64,000 nucleotides of DNA. Source: Butyriboletus loyo. Lineage: Eukaryota; Basidiomycota; Agaricomycetes; Boletales; Boletaceae. Location of the stretch: contig JBBPSI010000117.1 in NCBI GenBank assembly GCA_038093515.1, positions 1 to 64,000 of the forward strand, given 5' to 3'. The translations under genes were made by a program, and so were the position numbers. Positions 34,498 to 46,338 of the stretch are shown here, piece after piece. Positions within the stretch are counted from its first letter, which is position 1; each line of letters begins with the position of its first letter. The notes under the pieces are model-generated. The model did no database searches. It was given only the letters and a program-made list of their open reading frames with translations, and was not told the DNA's origin.

Positions 34498-34903
34498 CAG
34501 TGTTCTGCCGGTCAGTGAACGTTCACAAGAGTTAGTGAACGTACATCGATGAACTTTCCCATAGACGCAGATGAACTGAACGCGTGCAGTGTCAGAAGTC
34601 AAAGCTGCAAATTATATAATCAAAGCTAATTGGCCAGGAAGGCCGGGTGGATTGGTATGGACACAAGGATGTCCTTCGCTCATAAATGTTTCACGTGAGG
34701 CTTGTACGAGGCATTGCAATGAGGCGAGTCTGGGTTGGGGGCATTGATAAGATTGCTCATGTTATAGTATGTGCTAGGCTAGTACCGAAGGACCATGGAA
34801 CCGCTGAAAGTCACGTTCAGGTGAACGCTGGCGAACTTTGACGAATTTCCCACGATTTGCGGTCAGTGACTCTGACTTGCGTCCACTGACTGGCAGAACA
34901 CTG
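34498..34903. mobile_element. hAT-type MITE (406 bp) with 8-bp target duplication
   Basis: The ends form an inverted repeat: CAGTGTTCTGCCGGTCAGTG on the left and, reversed, CAGTGTTCTGCCAGTCAGTG on the right. Both sides are flanked by CTAGTGAT (34490-34497 and 34904-34911). An 8-bp duplication with CAG...CTG ends is the mark of hAT transposition. It has no coding capacity. Internal GTGAACGTTCAC palindromes occur near 34520. It sits between the FunK1 relic and the 3' end of MED14. Confidence 0.9.
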
Positions 34904-35102
34904 CTAGTGATTGCTTCGTCCTCCAGCTTGGGATCTACTCTGAGACACGCCTTCGGTCGCTTGCTCTTTCTAAATCATGACATCGTTCCCTGGTATATAG
35001 AAAACGACGGGAAAAAAAGGCAAATACAAAGTTCGAAAGCTCGAAAGCGCACGAAAAATAATATATATATATATTTTAAAAACTACTGGACCCTCACAAC
35101 GA

Positions 35103-38100
35103 TCACCCAGCAGCCGCCCTGAGTTTCTTCAACACTCGTTCGTGCAGCGCGCGAACTACAGGTCCGATCATACTGCCCTCGCATACGACGCCTACCCCGA
35201 TCGGGGCGATGCGTCGCCCTCCGACTCCGCTTTCGGGCGTGTGTGGGCGTGTGGCGCGGACCGCGTCGAGGACGAGCGTACGGAAATCGGGGATGGGCTC
35301 TAGCTCGGTCTTCCCCAGGTCCAAATGCGAGTGCTTATGCGAGTGAGGATCTGGATCAGAGCCTGAATCCGGTTGTGAAGGCGGAACGACGTTGCCTTGA
35401 AAAAGCGAATAGGACGCGTCCAAGATAGCGATGCGTTTGCCGGTCATTAATCTCAGATCGAGCGCGTGTCTGATGAAGCGAAATGGGGCACATGGCGTGA
35501 GTGCACATACATTGGATGTTTTGGGGAAAGGAAATACCTAAGATCGCCATACAACACCCGCCACCATCCCATACCTTTCACGACAGTATCAAACCACGGT
35601 TCTTCGGTAAACTTGACTTGTTTGCCCCTTCCTTGGCCGATCCACACCCGGTCCTCTCTGGTACCTGCCACAAGACGATCAAGCTCGACAGCGATAGGCA
35701 ATGTGTCCCGAAGAAGTCCCACAAGACGATGCAGCGACGGTGCAAGGGGACCGTGCCGAAGTATCTGGCGGAGGTATGGTTCAGCTTCTTCGTGCGGGTT
35801 CGATCGTAAATGGGGTTGTATGGATGTAACTAGGGGAGGTAGCGCAAGGGTGTTTGCATTCGGAAGCGCAAGCGATGGAGAGCAACGCGAGAAACGAAGT
35901 TCAAAGGAACCTCCAGTGGGGGAAAGTTGGTCTGTGCAGCTAATCAATACCGTATAGTCCTGTGCGCGCGTTGAGTGTTGGCGGTTGTGAAAGAAGAAAA
36001 AATGATGATGACTTGCCGATGAGTAGACAAATTCGACTGTCTGTAAGTCGAACGAAAGGAGTCGGACGTCTCGCCACTTCTTTGCTTTCGCCATCTGGGC
36101 AACTGCATCAACAATTCGCGTTAGCAAACAGACCGTTCCCCGAGACATGTTCAAGGGCCTTACCCTCTCGGGCAATCACCACCATCTTGGACACCCTCGC
36201 CCATTCCTCAAGGAATTCGTCCACACATGTATCCACCTGTTCCGACAAGAATGATACGACCGCTTCCATAGCATCGTAGATGATCCTTTTCGACGGCCGA
36301 ATGATATCACTACTACTCCGTCCGGCGGCAGCTCGTTTCCCTACGGGTTGTTGTACATATTTGAGCTTAACACACGTCACGACCTGAGCCTTCTTGTCTG
36401 ACCACCAATTGAGTGGTATGACACGAATGTTGGGCATTGCTGCCTCGGCTGCCGGAGCGCCGGAGAGGATGTCAGACGATTGAACGCAGAGGGCGGGGAT
36501 AGAACTGGCGAGGGAGGACTGCATATATGATAAGGCAGAAGATTGAGGAAGTGCACTTGTCGGATTGACGTGCGTATATGGAATACCACGGAGCTTGAAC
36601 TGCGCTTCGACTTTCGTATATGCAACGCGCGCGCTGAGAATGCGTCGTACAGGCTCGGGACAGGTGACCGGGAACCGATGGTACTTACCAACAATAGGCA
36701 TAGAGTTCTCGGAGGGTCTGCGTCTCCAGGTGGAAGCTAGCGGTAGATAAGACACGGAAACCGGCAAGGTTCATCATGCAGTGCAACTCACTTGTCTTCC
36801 CTTCGTAAGGTCTGATGCGCCGATGAAGCAACGTCGCGCTTCCGCTTTTGCCCCACCTGGGGATCTTCCGCACGCGGCACAATAACAACTCCGGGTGGTC
36901 CTTTCTCACCTCGTATGCGTCGAACGTCCAACCATCCAATATCCTCCATAATCATGTTGCCAAACATGCTATCTGGCAATACCTTGACCGAGATGAGTGC
37001 ATAGCGAAAATCTTCCTCGGTTATCACGAGTACGAGATAGTGAGACGGGAAGTTGGAGAGCTTGATGTACATCATGCCTCTTGCCAATGGTCCCAATTTC
37101 TGGATCTCTGAGAAACGCGCATGTGTATTAGTGGCCTGGGAGAAGGATGAGGAGAGCGGGACACATACCCTCCTTTGAGAAATTGCGATGTCGGAAGACT
37201 TGCAGACCGAGGTAGCTCGCCTTCTGATCAACAAGGTCCATGATCGTCTATAGGGTTGCAACACGTCGCATCAAGCTTTCATGTAGATTGGACGTTTTTG
37301 TGACTTACATTAGATCGCAGCCTTACCAAGGCCTCTAGCAACATACCCGGATTGTCATTCAAGCGGTCCGAGATGATTGTAAACTTGGGTCCCCGGGAAG
37401 CAGCGGCGAGATCACCCGTGTCCCGAAGGTTCATGCGACCAGTTCTAACGTCAATTGAGATGAGGACGACCTCGTCCGCACAGAGATGGACACGAAGGAC
37501 ATGGTACCCGCCTGCACAGGTTCAGAAATCCCTTTGCATGCAAAATCGAGGATACGGACCGTGAGAGTCCAAGATGACTTTCCCTTTGGGAGAAAACACA
37601 TTGCGCGTCGGGCCGCGCTGAAGTTGGAACTGGAATACCTTTAGGATAGCTCTGGCATGCGCGTTGATAACCCTGTGGAGCATCGCCTCAAAGTCAAGGT
37701 TGTTCGATTCCTAGAAGACATCCATCCATCGGGTTTCATTATACCATTATACCAAGTTTGCATGAACTCACCACCAAAAGTTCTCCGACAATCGTCATGC
37801 TTTCAACTTGATCGATAGCGACACCCAGCGCACCCTGTATGGGATCCCACTTGACCTCGAATTTGAGACCTTCGACTTCGTCTGACGGTCGTGCTGACCC
37901 AAGCTTTGCTTTGAGCTGAAGCTCGGACAGCGTACGTGCTGCTGGCGACCTCGCAGGTCCACTGCCAATCTTGGAACTAGCACGATTCTCGACGATCGAG
38001 ATGGTGAGTGTTCCTCCATACGGTGGGAGTTTCATACGGTGATGAGGCTGTGCGCGCCCTGGAACAGTGGTGGGAGTAGGACGACTTGGGAGTAACCTGA

Positions 38101-39697
38101 GTGGATTGCAAAGTCAAATGACCGAGGCACTTACAGCCAATACGACACTGAAAGTGTCTTATTACTATTTAACAATTCAACTTTTAAATGCTGTCCCCAT
38201 CCAAGAGAGCACATCCGCACGGCCTGCAAGCAAAATTGCTTCACAAGTGATCTACCAAAATGGCGCGCACACAAGAGGGCTGACCTGGTACCATAATATC
38301 TGGAGTTGGTATGAGAGAGACATCATCTCTACGTCATCGTGAGCCAAGGATCGCAAGTTCGTACAGCCGTACTCACGTAGAAAGTTGTACAACCGGACGA
38401 GAGGTGCATCGACCGTCCCCTCAGGTAGTTTCGGTCTTTCGGGGACCTCAGTATTAGGAGGAAGATCTACCGGTTCGGGTAAAGGCAAGTAGTATGCCAG
38501 GCGGGAATCTGCCTCGTCTGTGATGTGTCGCTTAAGCACACCAGTTGGCTCCCGAGGAAACTCTGCAGGTCGCTAGAGCTCAGTTTCAATGCCCCACGCC
38601 ATACAAGACGTACCATCTACCCCACTCACGTCTCCCCCGACTGAGATAGGGAACTTCAGGTTAACGAAGAACCAGCCATCGTCTTTCTCTGCCCCGCGCA
38701 TGCAAACGGAGGTTTCAAACAAGCCCGGAACGGTGAAGTGCACCCTACCACCCGCTGGATCATAAAGGAGTTTCAAATGGGGCCCACGCATGAAGACAAA
38801 GATTATGTGACAATACCAATTCGATGTTGAGACATCTCCACGGGTATGATTTCCGTCATGCGAAGTCGGTACCGTACAATCTCCTCCATGTCGCTCAATG
38901 TTTTGATTACCTCGACGTCGGTCATGGGTGAAATGGGAATAATAGATTTCTGCACTCAGTATCATGAGTCCATTTGCTAAGTACAGGGAGGCATGATGTA
39001 ACCTTGATCCCGGATGGAAGACGTTTATATGTCCCCGCAGTGAGTACGTCAAGGGAGGTAAGAAGATCGTGATTTCGAAGTCTGATTACTGTCAAGAGGT
39101 GACCAGATACGACGAGATGTGTAGTCTCACCTTGCGGAATCCAGACTCTCCCTTGCATATGTGAGTCCATGAATGACGCTCTCGAATTGTTGGTTCTGAT
39201 TCATGAGGAACGCGGTGATATTCTAACTTTGCATGAATATCCGCATGTAATTAGAGATACATTGACCACTTGCCATGCACTTTTGAACGGTATCTGCGTC
39301 GCGCGCCCATTTCGTGACAGCATAAAGCTTCACGACCTGCTTCTTGGTCTTGACTACCCAGTCAGCGATCGTTCGCTTTCTTGCGGTATCTGACATGTTC
39401 GGAAGCCTGAATCACCAAGCATCAAAGCACAGCCCAACCAAGGTTCATGTATGCTCACGTCTCTGCGAGTTCGGATAGTTCGGCATAGATTGCTTGCATG
39501 ACTCTGGAGAGCAGTTCTCCGAGCGGTACCTGACCATCGTGAACGACGGGGAGCTCCATATCGAGCTGTTCCATAGTTGGTTCCTGTTCTAGATGACCAT
39601 TTCCTGTGAATCCGTTCAAGACAACGAGGGCCTCCGCCTTCTGTTTCTGCATGTCGAAGGCGCCTCGGCTTGTGCCATTTCTTGCTGAGGGATCCAT
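35103..39697 (-). CDS. MED14: Mediator complex subunit 14 (Rgr1 family), multi-exon
   Basis: Mediator subunit 14 is the scaffold that joins the head, middle and tail modules of Mediator in RNA polymerase II transcription. From Met 39697 the first exon (to 39459) ends with LGELLSRVMQAIYAELSELA. Exon 2 reads LPNMSDTARKRTIADWVVKT and KKQVVKLYAVTKWARDADTV. Exon 3 reads ITAFLMNQNQQFESVIHGLT, then LRNHDLLTSLDVLTAGTYKR follows; these are the most conserved parts of the family. Later blocks include LGPLARGMMYIKLSNFPSHY, DSMFGNMIMEDIGWLDVRRI and VVSFLSEQVDTCVDEFLEEW. The last block reads RIAILDASYSLFQGNVVPP and ends at TGA 35103-35105. More than ten short introns are needed; not all borders were fixed. 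The intron at 39223-39273 uses a GC donor. Neighbour NDUFV1 is divergent. Confidence 0.9.
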
Positions 39698-39987
39698 CGA
39701 GGAAGGTCCCAGTCAAGAAGACGAGTCGTTCGTCTACGTCGCCAGCGTCGAACGTCGAGAAAAAGCTCAAGCGCGCGGAGAGAGAAAGAGGTCTACTTTA
39801 TTGCTTAGCCGACGAGAACAAGGAGAAAAGCGCCACACCTACCTTCCTATTGTAGATATGTCAATCCACAAAAGGAATGTCGTCACAGTACGATCGTACG
39901 GCATCCACATGATCCGGAATATTCCGGGATTAACGAGCCTTCCCGAGTCGACGAACGAGTTCACCGACGACGACGACGAGCTCAACG
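39698..39987. promoter_or_regulatory. Shared divergent promoter region of MED14 and NDUFV1
   Basis: The start codons of the two outward-facing genes are 290 bp apart, so both promoters and 5' untranslated regions must fit here. The sequence is GA/CG-rich with no clear TATA box next to either start, as is common for housekeeping genes. Confidence 0.6.
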
Positions 39988-41679
39988 ATGCTCAAGGTCT
40001 CAAAAGCAGCTGCTCTCGTACAGAGACAGTCTCCTGCGCTCAGGCGCTCTCTTGCAACCGTTGCGGACCCACCTGTCCGTCGCTATGGTGGACTAAAGGA
40101 CCAAGACCGGATCTTTACCAACGTTTATTGTAGACACGATCATGGTTTGAAGGGGGCCTCTGTCAGTTCACGTGGCTTCCTTTGCTGTATTGTGAAAAAT
40201 AAATTCATCCCTCTAGTCTCGCGGCGATTGGCACAGAACAAAGGACATCCTTCTCAAAGGCGACTCTTGGATCATTCAAACTATGAAAGACTCGGGACTC
40301 AGAGGACGTGGAGGTGCAGGTTTCCCCAGCGGCCTCAAGTGGTCGTTTATGAACAAGCCTGGCTGGGAGAAGGACAAGCGGTATGTCTTTTTCTCTACCT
40401 ATCCTCCACCAGGCTCACTTCGTCTTAGGCCCCGCTACCTCGTAGTCAATGCCGACGAGGGTGAACCGGGAACGTGCAAAGATCGCGAGATTCTTCGTGG
40501 TGATCCTCACAAGCTTGTTGAGGGTTGTCTTGTCGCTGGTCGAGCTATGAATGCGAATGCGGCATACATCTATATTCGTGGAGAATTCGTTCAAGAAGCT
40601 AACCATCTCCAACAAGCCATTACCGAGGCATATCGTGCCGGCTTACTTGGTAAAAATGCCTGTGGTTCGGGTTACTCGTTCGATGTTTACATTCACCGTG
40701 GAGCTGGCGCGTACATTTGTGGCGAGGAAACGGCGCTTATTGAATCCATCGAGGGGAAACAGGGCAAACCCCGTTTGAAGCCACCTTTCCCCGCTGATGT
40801 TGGTCTTTTTGGCTGTCCAACAACTGTCGCAAACGTTGAGACCGTCGCTGTCGCACCAACCATTTGTCGACGTGGGGCGGCCTGGTTCGCCGGTTTTGGT
40901 CGGGAGCGCAATCAGGGCACAAAAGTTTTCTGTATCAGTGGCCACGTCAACAACCCATGTGTCGTCGAGGAAGAGATGAGTATCCCACTCAAGGAACTTA
41001 TTGAGCGGCATTGTGGCGGTGTTAGAGGTGGTTGGGACAATCTACTTGGGATAATCCCTGGTGGAAGTTCTGTCCCCGTATTGCCCATTGACAAATGCTC
41101 CGAGGTTCTTATGGACTATGATTCCCTGAAAGATGCACAGTCGGGTTTGGGCACGGGCGCTGTGATCGTCATGGACAAGAGTACGGACATTGTCGCTGCT
41201 ATCGCACGGTTCTCTTCAGTGAGTCTCCCCTATGTTTTACTCGCGTTTCCTTGTTGACGAGCTCCCTAGTTCTACAAGCACGAGTCCTGTGGTCAATGCA
41301 CTCCCTGTCGTGAGGGTACTACATGGATGATGAACATGATGAACCGTATGGTCGAAGGCCGCGCCCACCGTCGAGAAATTGACATGCTTCTTGAGCTCAC
41401 GTAGGGTTTCCCTCACTTCTTCGATACAAATCACTTAATTCCATTTACAGAAAACAAATTGAAGGACGCACAATCTGTGCTCTTGGCGACGCTGCTGCAT
41501 GGCCAATTCAAGGTCTTATGCGTCATTTCCGTCCCGAAGTCGAGGCTCGCATCGACACATTCCGTGCTGCCAACGGTGGTGTTTTGTTCGGTGGTCAGTT
41601 GAAGAGCCAAGTGGATCCAACGTTGGCAATGTCAGACAATCTGGGTGCAAATTTGATAGAGTCAGGCGATAGAGTATAA
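39988..41679 (+). CDS. NDUFV1: NADH:ubiquinone oxidoreductase 51-kDa subunit (complex I flavoprotein 1)
   Basis: This is the NADH- and FMN-binding subunit of mitochondrial complex I, which oxidises NADH and passes electrons through its N3 4Fe-4S cluster. Exons: 39988-40161, 40218-40380, 40429-41218, 41270-41400, 41451-41679; all introns are GT-AG, about 50 nt. The N-terminus ([20 protein letters not shown]) looks like a mitochondrial targeting peptide. [16 protein letters not shown] is the FMN/NADH-binding glycine-rich motif, followed by [18 protein letters not shown] and [14 protein letters not shown]. The cluster ligands are in [12 protein letters not shown] plus the Cys of [12 protein letters not shown]. 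Length is about 495 residues, as expected. No lesion is visible. It is highly conserved, in contrast to the decayed surroundings. Confidence 0.97.
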
Positions 41680-43105
41680 TGTTCATAATCACATCGCCCC
41701 CTGACAATTTAATATCCACAGACTGGTTTCAGACCTACAAACTAGCCGTTTACAGCTAAGGCCTTGCCATCGTGGATATTAGCTGCACTCGCAGTGGCTC
41801 CAGGCCGGCATGACATTTTACTGCTTACAGACTTGTACGACAGTCAAGCTGACTCGAAGTCCAGACTTGGTGATCCGACGCGCCAAAATACAGCCTGTGC
41901 CCGCATCGCCGATTTACTTCGTCACCGTATGGCAACTATTGACATTGCGAGGGGGTGGGGTTCGGCAGGTTTTATATGGTTGGCTGAGCCTCTTCGAGGA
42001 GTCACGCCAGCCATGTTGACAGACTCGTGTACGTGCATACAAGCAGTGCGCTGTCCAACCTTCGTCGATTTCCTCGGCTGATGATCTGTGATCTCAGCGC
42101 CATGGTAGGAACATGTTGTGTTTCAATAAAATTTCCGAGTTTCAGTGGTTTGCAAAGGAGATAATTTCCACCTTTAGTTCATACAGGCGCTCTTCACCAC
42201 CTAGCGTCGAAGCTGGGCATACGTACGAGTGAAGGTGGTTTTGCTTGCATTGAGCAATCGTACTCCTTCCACCAAGGATCGTCTCGTTTCCGTGTGCCAT
42301 CACCCCCTTGGCCGTTGAACGTTGAAACGGCTCCCGCAGCCCTGGTTTCCTCGCAGTTTTGTGGCCAATCTGCGTACATACACAGCTAGATGATGACGGG
42401 TGATGGCACAGATATGTTTCAGAAATGCGACCCCCTCCCCCTTCCCCAAGGTCTAGACTCCCGCGCGATGTGGGCGTATCGACATGTCTACTTGTCGTGC
42501 ACATGTCTTTTTTTTGGCGTCTTTAAGTTGGGTTACTCCCCCTCTTCGCAGCTTAGACGCCATCGAAACACTCGCGGACTAGGAACTTTAACAGCCTGAG
42601 TGTTTGATATCACGACCTCCCTCCGAGTCGCCGTAACTCGAGGCGGTCGCGCTTGGCTCAAAGGTGTCGTTGGATGCCCATACGAGTGAAGCAGTTAGAA
42701 TTACCTCAGTGTCTAGTACATGCATACCATGATTTTAACTCACATCGAAAGAATCATATTTATTGCTGCGTGGAATGGATGTCCGGCGTCTAAGGGGACC
42801 AACTCCAACTTTCTGTCTTTCCCCCAGAAAAACATCACAGTGGAAAAGTGGTCTTGGATGCGAAGGAGACACGAAAGTACAGCAAAGACAACTCAGTTGT
42901 ATCGATAATGTTGCTACATGTAGGGATACTTGTCTCGAAAAAGTTACAAACGACTGCAGTCCGAACCTACAACAAGGAAAAGGAGAGCCCCAAGTCCAGA
43001 ATTTACACAATCATACTGTCGTACGAGATGAATGAAAGGGACCATGAAGAGAATAAAGACAATGACAAAAAAAAACCCGAGTCAAACATGTCATGCGATC
43101 AATAA
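41680..43105. other. Intergenic, no confident gene
   Basis: Frames of up to about 120 codons occur on both strands (plus 41764-42081, minus 42142-42504) without family motifs or exon continuation. It probably holds the 3' ends of NDUFV1 and the next gene. Confidence 0.4.
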
Positions 43106-43943
43106 TTATATATCTTCGACAAACTTTGAGCCTGCGTGCGTCCAAACGGAGCCGTTGGACATCGTCGAACGATGACGGCGATCATAGTGATCATCACCAA
43201 GGGAATGCGCCCCAGGACTCCCGTCCACGCTCGTACTCCCCCTCGGAGACGACACGGGGGATGACAACGGCGGTGACTGCGACCGCTGCAACGCCGTTTT
43301 GGAAAATGGATCGGTATATCCATGCGTATACGGCGCGGGGCTAAACCCACCCGTCGTATCGGACGAGGGTGACTCGACAACACGAACACCGTCACCCTCG
43401 GCACCGCCGCGCGTATCCTGTTTAAGAACCGGGAGAGACCTCAGATGGCTTCCCAGTTCAGGATCAGCGCCACCTTCGTGATGATCTGAATGAGACGCCC
43501 ATTCGTCATCTGAGCCAGCTCGGATCCAACCACGCCCACCTCGTCGCCCTCGCCCTCCTGCGCCCGTACCAGTCCCGATGGAACTTTGCCACAACTGTTT
43601 CACCTTATCACTGAGCGAGCCCAAACCGACCGTCGACGTCGACGGTCCCGCAAAAGTTGAACTGGAGTTTAAGGTGTGCTCGCGTGTGCGTCGGTAGAGT
43701 TCTCGGCGAGCGACACGGTCTTGGTCCGTCGGTTCGTGATGACGGAGGAGGTAAAAGACCGCTGCACAACAGGCGACGATTAGGACGCTCAATGCCACTA
43801 CGAGCCCGATGAATGCTGAACGGAGGGGCAAGAGAGGGAGGGGAATCAGTCAGCTCGCGAACACACAAACGAAAGAGAAAGAGATACCCACCGCCCTGAG
43901 AACCATCGATTTCAGGAACTTGACGTGTCCCGAGGTGCACCAT
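43106..43943 (-). CDS. Single-pass membrane protein of unknown function
   Basis: Two exons (43943-43892 and 43815-43106) joined by a 76-nt GT-AG, phase-1 intron give 253 residues. After about 17 polar residues there is one strong transmembrane helix (IGLVVALSVLIVACCAAVFY), then a long, polar, Ser/Gly/Arg-rich tail. The tail has RVARRELYRRTREHTL close to the membrane and many SP/SPP motifs, suggesting phosphorylation. With no long N-terminal domain, it is probably a type III or tail-out membrane adaptor. The open frame continues upstream of Met 43943 without a clear signal peptide, so a longer N-terminus is possible. I do not recognise a family. Confidence 0.7.
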
Positions 43944-44543
43944 GCTGTGTGGAGCGTGGTCGGGGATTGAGTCAGATACAGGGATTATGGGTTTTATTTT
44001 TGAAGTTCTTTTCTCCCTGGGATTCGGAGGGTGAATTAGAGAGCAATCAAAGTGGTCATCTGAAGAATTTGAAGAGGGTGCTCTATTGGCCGCGCGGTGA
44101 GCACGATGCGTGAGTAAGATAAACTTGGAGCTATGAGGCAATGCCCTGCATATTTTAAAGTCCGCAAAATTGACTGGATGCTGGTTCCGATAAATGAACC
44201 TCCCGGACCAACAACGCAATTTGTTGTATGAGATGTTTGGTTGGTATTCAGATGCTGATTTTATTAATTTTCGCATGGACACCAGAAAACAGCAGATATC
44301 ATTGGGAGTTCGGGTGCTGGCACGAAGGTCTCTGCATGTAGTTACGTAAGCAACCATCAACGCATTCACGACGCGTCGTAGTACCAGCTGTAGCCTGAGG
44401 TGAGCGCTTGAATGGAGGCCCTCATACCATGCGTCTACAACCCAAGGTACCGCTGGAAAAATGGCAGGAAACCTTCTGATGCACAGAAACGTCACATAGC
44501 TCACTTAAACGGCCAACCTCGAGCTAGCAAAGAAAACATCAAT
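43944..44543. other. No gene seen
   Basis: A long open minus-strand frame (to 44504) extends through the first exon of the membrane protein and its intron. It shows no recognisable domain upstream of Met 43943 and is probably fortuitous or 5' untranslated sequence. Confidence 0.4.
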
Positions 44544-44551
44544 GACGGAAA

Positions 44552-45591
44552 TAGGGCTGAGCACGGGTATGGCTAACACCGCGGGTAACGGGTGTAGGGG
44601 TACGGCGAGTACGGCTACGGCTGCGGTGTAGGAAATGAGGACCTGGGGCAACACCGTACCTGTACCCGCGGTGTACGGGTGTGGCCACGGGTACATAATT
44701 TGTTTCTCGCTGATGGGCGTCGATGAATTTTACTTTTTACTGCAGCGAAGTTTGTTGATTCATGAATCATCCCCAAAGGTTCAATTCACTTGTGACCACC
44801 ACCTGTTGCATATCATCTCCTGAAGTTGTCGAAGGCCAGCCTGCATTCCCCATAAAACCACCACTGATGCCACTGCAGCCAGCGAGATAGTATGGTGTTA
44901 TATCTATATTTCTGTCAATTACATCCTGACGAGCACACCATGGCGGCGCGCTGAAGACACGGCAGATGATCTCGGTGACTTCTGGATGGGGCCCGCATCG
45001 TCATCAGATGAACTTCAAGAGTATCTACGATGGCTAGTTGAGAAGGTTAAAGATGCACTGAAATGGTGGGTCAATAATCAAGACACTTATCCGACTCTAC
45101 ATCATATGGCACTTGACTAGCTTAGTGTACCTGGTACGTCCTGCCATCATGACCACAATTACTAACTCTCACTTTTGACGGTGCATGGTAGCAACTTCAA
45201 ATTCTGTCAAACGTGTATTCTCTCAAGGCCGATAGCTCCTTCACTACACAAGAAATTATCTGTCTCCATCATCAACCTGAGCATTACTGTGCTTGGGCTC
45301 GTGGATACGCTGTGATCTGATTGATTTTGACGACCTAGTGAAGATTGTGAAGTCCTCAGAGAAGGGAAAGTGGGTGGAAGCTGACGAGGAGATAGTAGAA
45401 TTGTAGTTAGGTCTGTCCTACTAGGCTTGTTTTGAACAACAACCTGGGGGTAGATACACCACCGCAGGTTTGCTGACACCCGCAGGTCTGTACGCGTTGC
45501 ACCGTACCCGTACCCGTAAGGGTTTCGGTGTTTGCGGGTACGAGTACGGTGTTGGTTTTCGAACCCGCGGGTCCACCCATGCTCAGCCCTA
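44552..45591 (+). mobile_element. Non-autonomous hAT element (1,040 bp) with relic transposase C-terminus
   Basis: Starts TAGGGCTGAGCACGGGT and ends with the reverse complement of TAGGGCTGAGCATGGGTGGA. It is flanked by GACGGAAA on both sides (44544-44551 and 45592-45599), the 8-bp duplication of hAT elements. Inside, about 44985-45120 (plus) reads YLRWLVEKVKDALKWWVNNQ then DTYPTLHHMALD. About 45190-45230 reads TSNSVKRVFSQGR. These match the hAT dimerisation region (normally W-NQ-YP-L---A-D and S-ER-FS--GR). The catalytic core is missing and stops interrupt the rest. Subterminal GGTACGGGTA-like repeats (44570-44640, 45500-45560) may be transposase-binding sites. Confidence 0.9.
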
Positions 45592-45938
45592 GACGGAAAT
45601 GAGGGTGCTTTGGAATCCTCCGCATCTCCATGCGAAGAGCACCTCGAATGTCCCAGGCTCAGTTTGATGCACGCTTTCGATACTAGAAAAACACCACAGG
45701 CACATACGCGAAGCACCGTTCACACCATCAGTAAAACAGTTACTAGTTTCCGATGCTAACCGAGTATAGTATATCCGAGTGCTACAGACAGCTACAGACA
45801 GCTAACCGGTGATTCCGACCAATAACCGTTTCACTGATGTGACCACAAATACTTGTGAAACTCATGGGCAGTGAAAGCGTGCCAGGATCGACACTATTTC
45901 ACCTTCCTTTTAGAAGGTACTTACTCTCAAATCCGAAT

Positions 45939-46338
45939 TCATGACTTCGAAAGCCTCAACCAACTCATGTTCCACTGCTCCGTGTCTCGTGAAATCTGAC
46001 TCCTGGGGTTATTACAGCTATCGTGATAGCAGTCATGCCACAACGGTTCCCGTGGCTGTTTTCCAATAATATCCATATCCTGAGGCTGCGCTATTATGAA
46101 AGCATAAGCAAAGTTGTACAACAGATGATACAAGATCGTGGCATACAGCGAGGCAAGAGAATATCCCGATCGGACAACATGAGTCCACGATCACCGAGGG
46201 GTGCCTAATACCGATCCCCGTCAGTCCAACTCAGTTCAATCACGTCACTGCTGAGGACACCCAAAAACGAGGGCATACCGGAGCGGCGATGGCAGCACTA
46301 ACAGCAACAAGAACGAAAAGGATGGAGGAGAACTGCAT
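45939..46338 (-). CDS. Candidate small secreted protein, 89 residues, three exons
   Basis: Exon 46338-46279 encodes exactly a signal-peptide-like segment (MQFSSILFVLVAVSAAIAAP: short start, hydrophobic core, AIAAP cleavage-like end). Introns 46278-46205 and 46146-46091 are GT-AG. Exons 46204-46147 and 46090-45939 keep the frame open to a stop at 45939-45941. The mature part is about 69 residues, polar, with two Cys in HDCYHDSCNN. No family is recognised. The agreement of signal peptide, intron borders and frame supports a real gene; small secreted proteins in fungi act in host contact, defence or cell-wall roles. If the second intron is not removed, a shorter Cys-rich end results. Confidence 0.55.

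Noticed and set aside
43608..44504. Minus-strand frame of 298 codons as an extended membrane protein
   Set aside because: It reads through a good intron and has no domain or signal peptide upstream; the spliced two-exon model is better supported.
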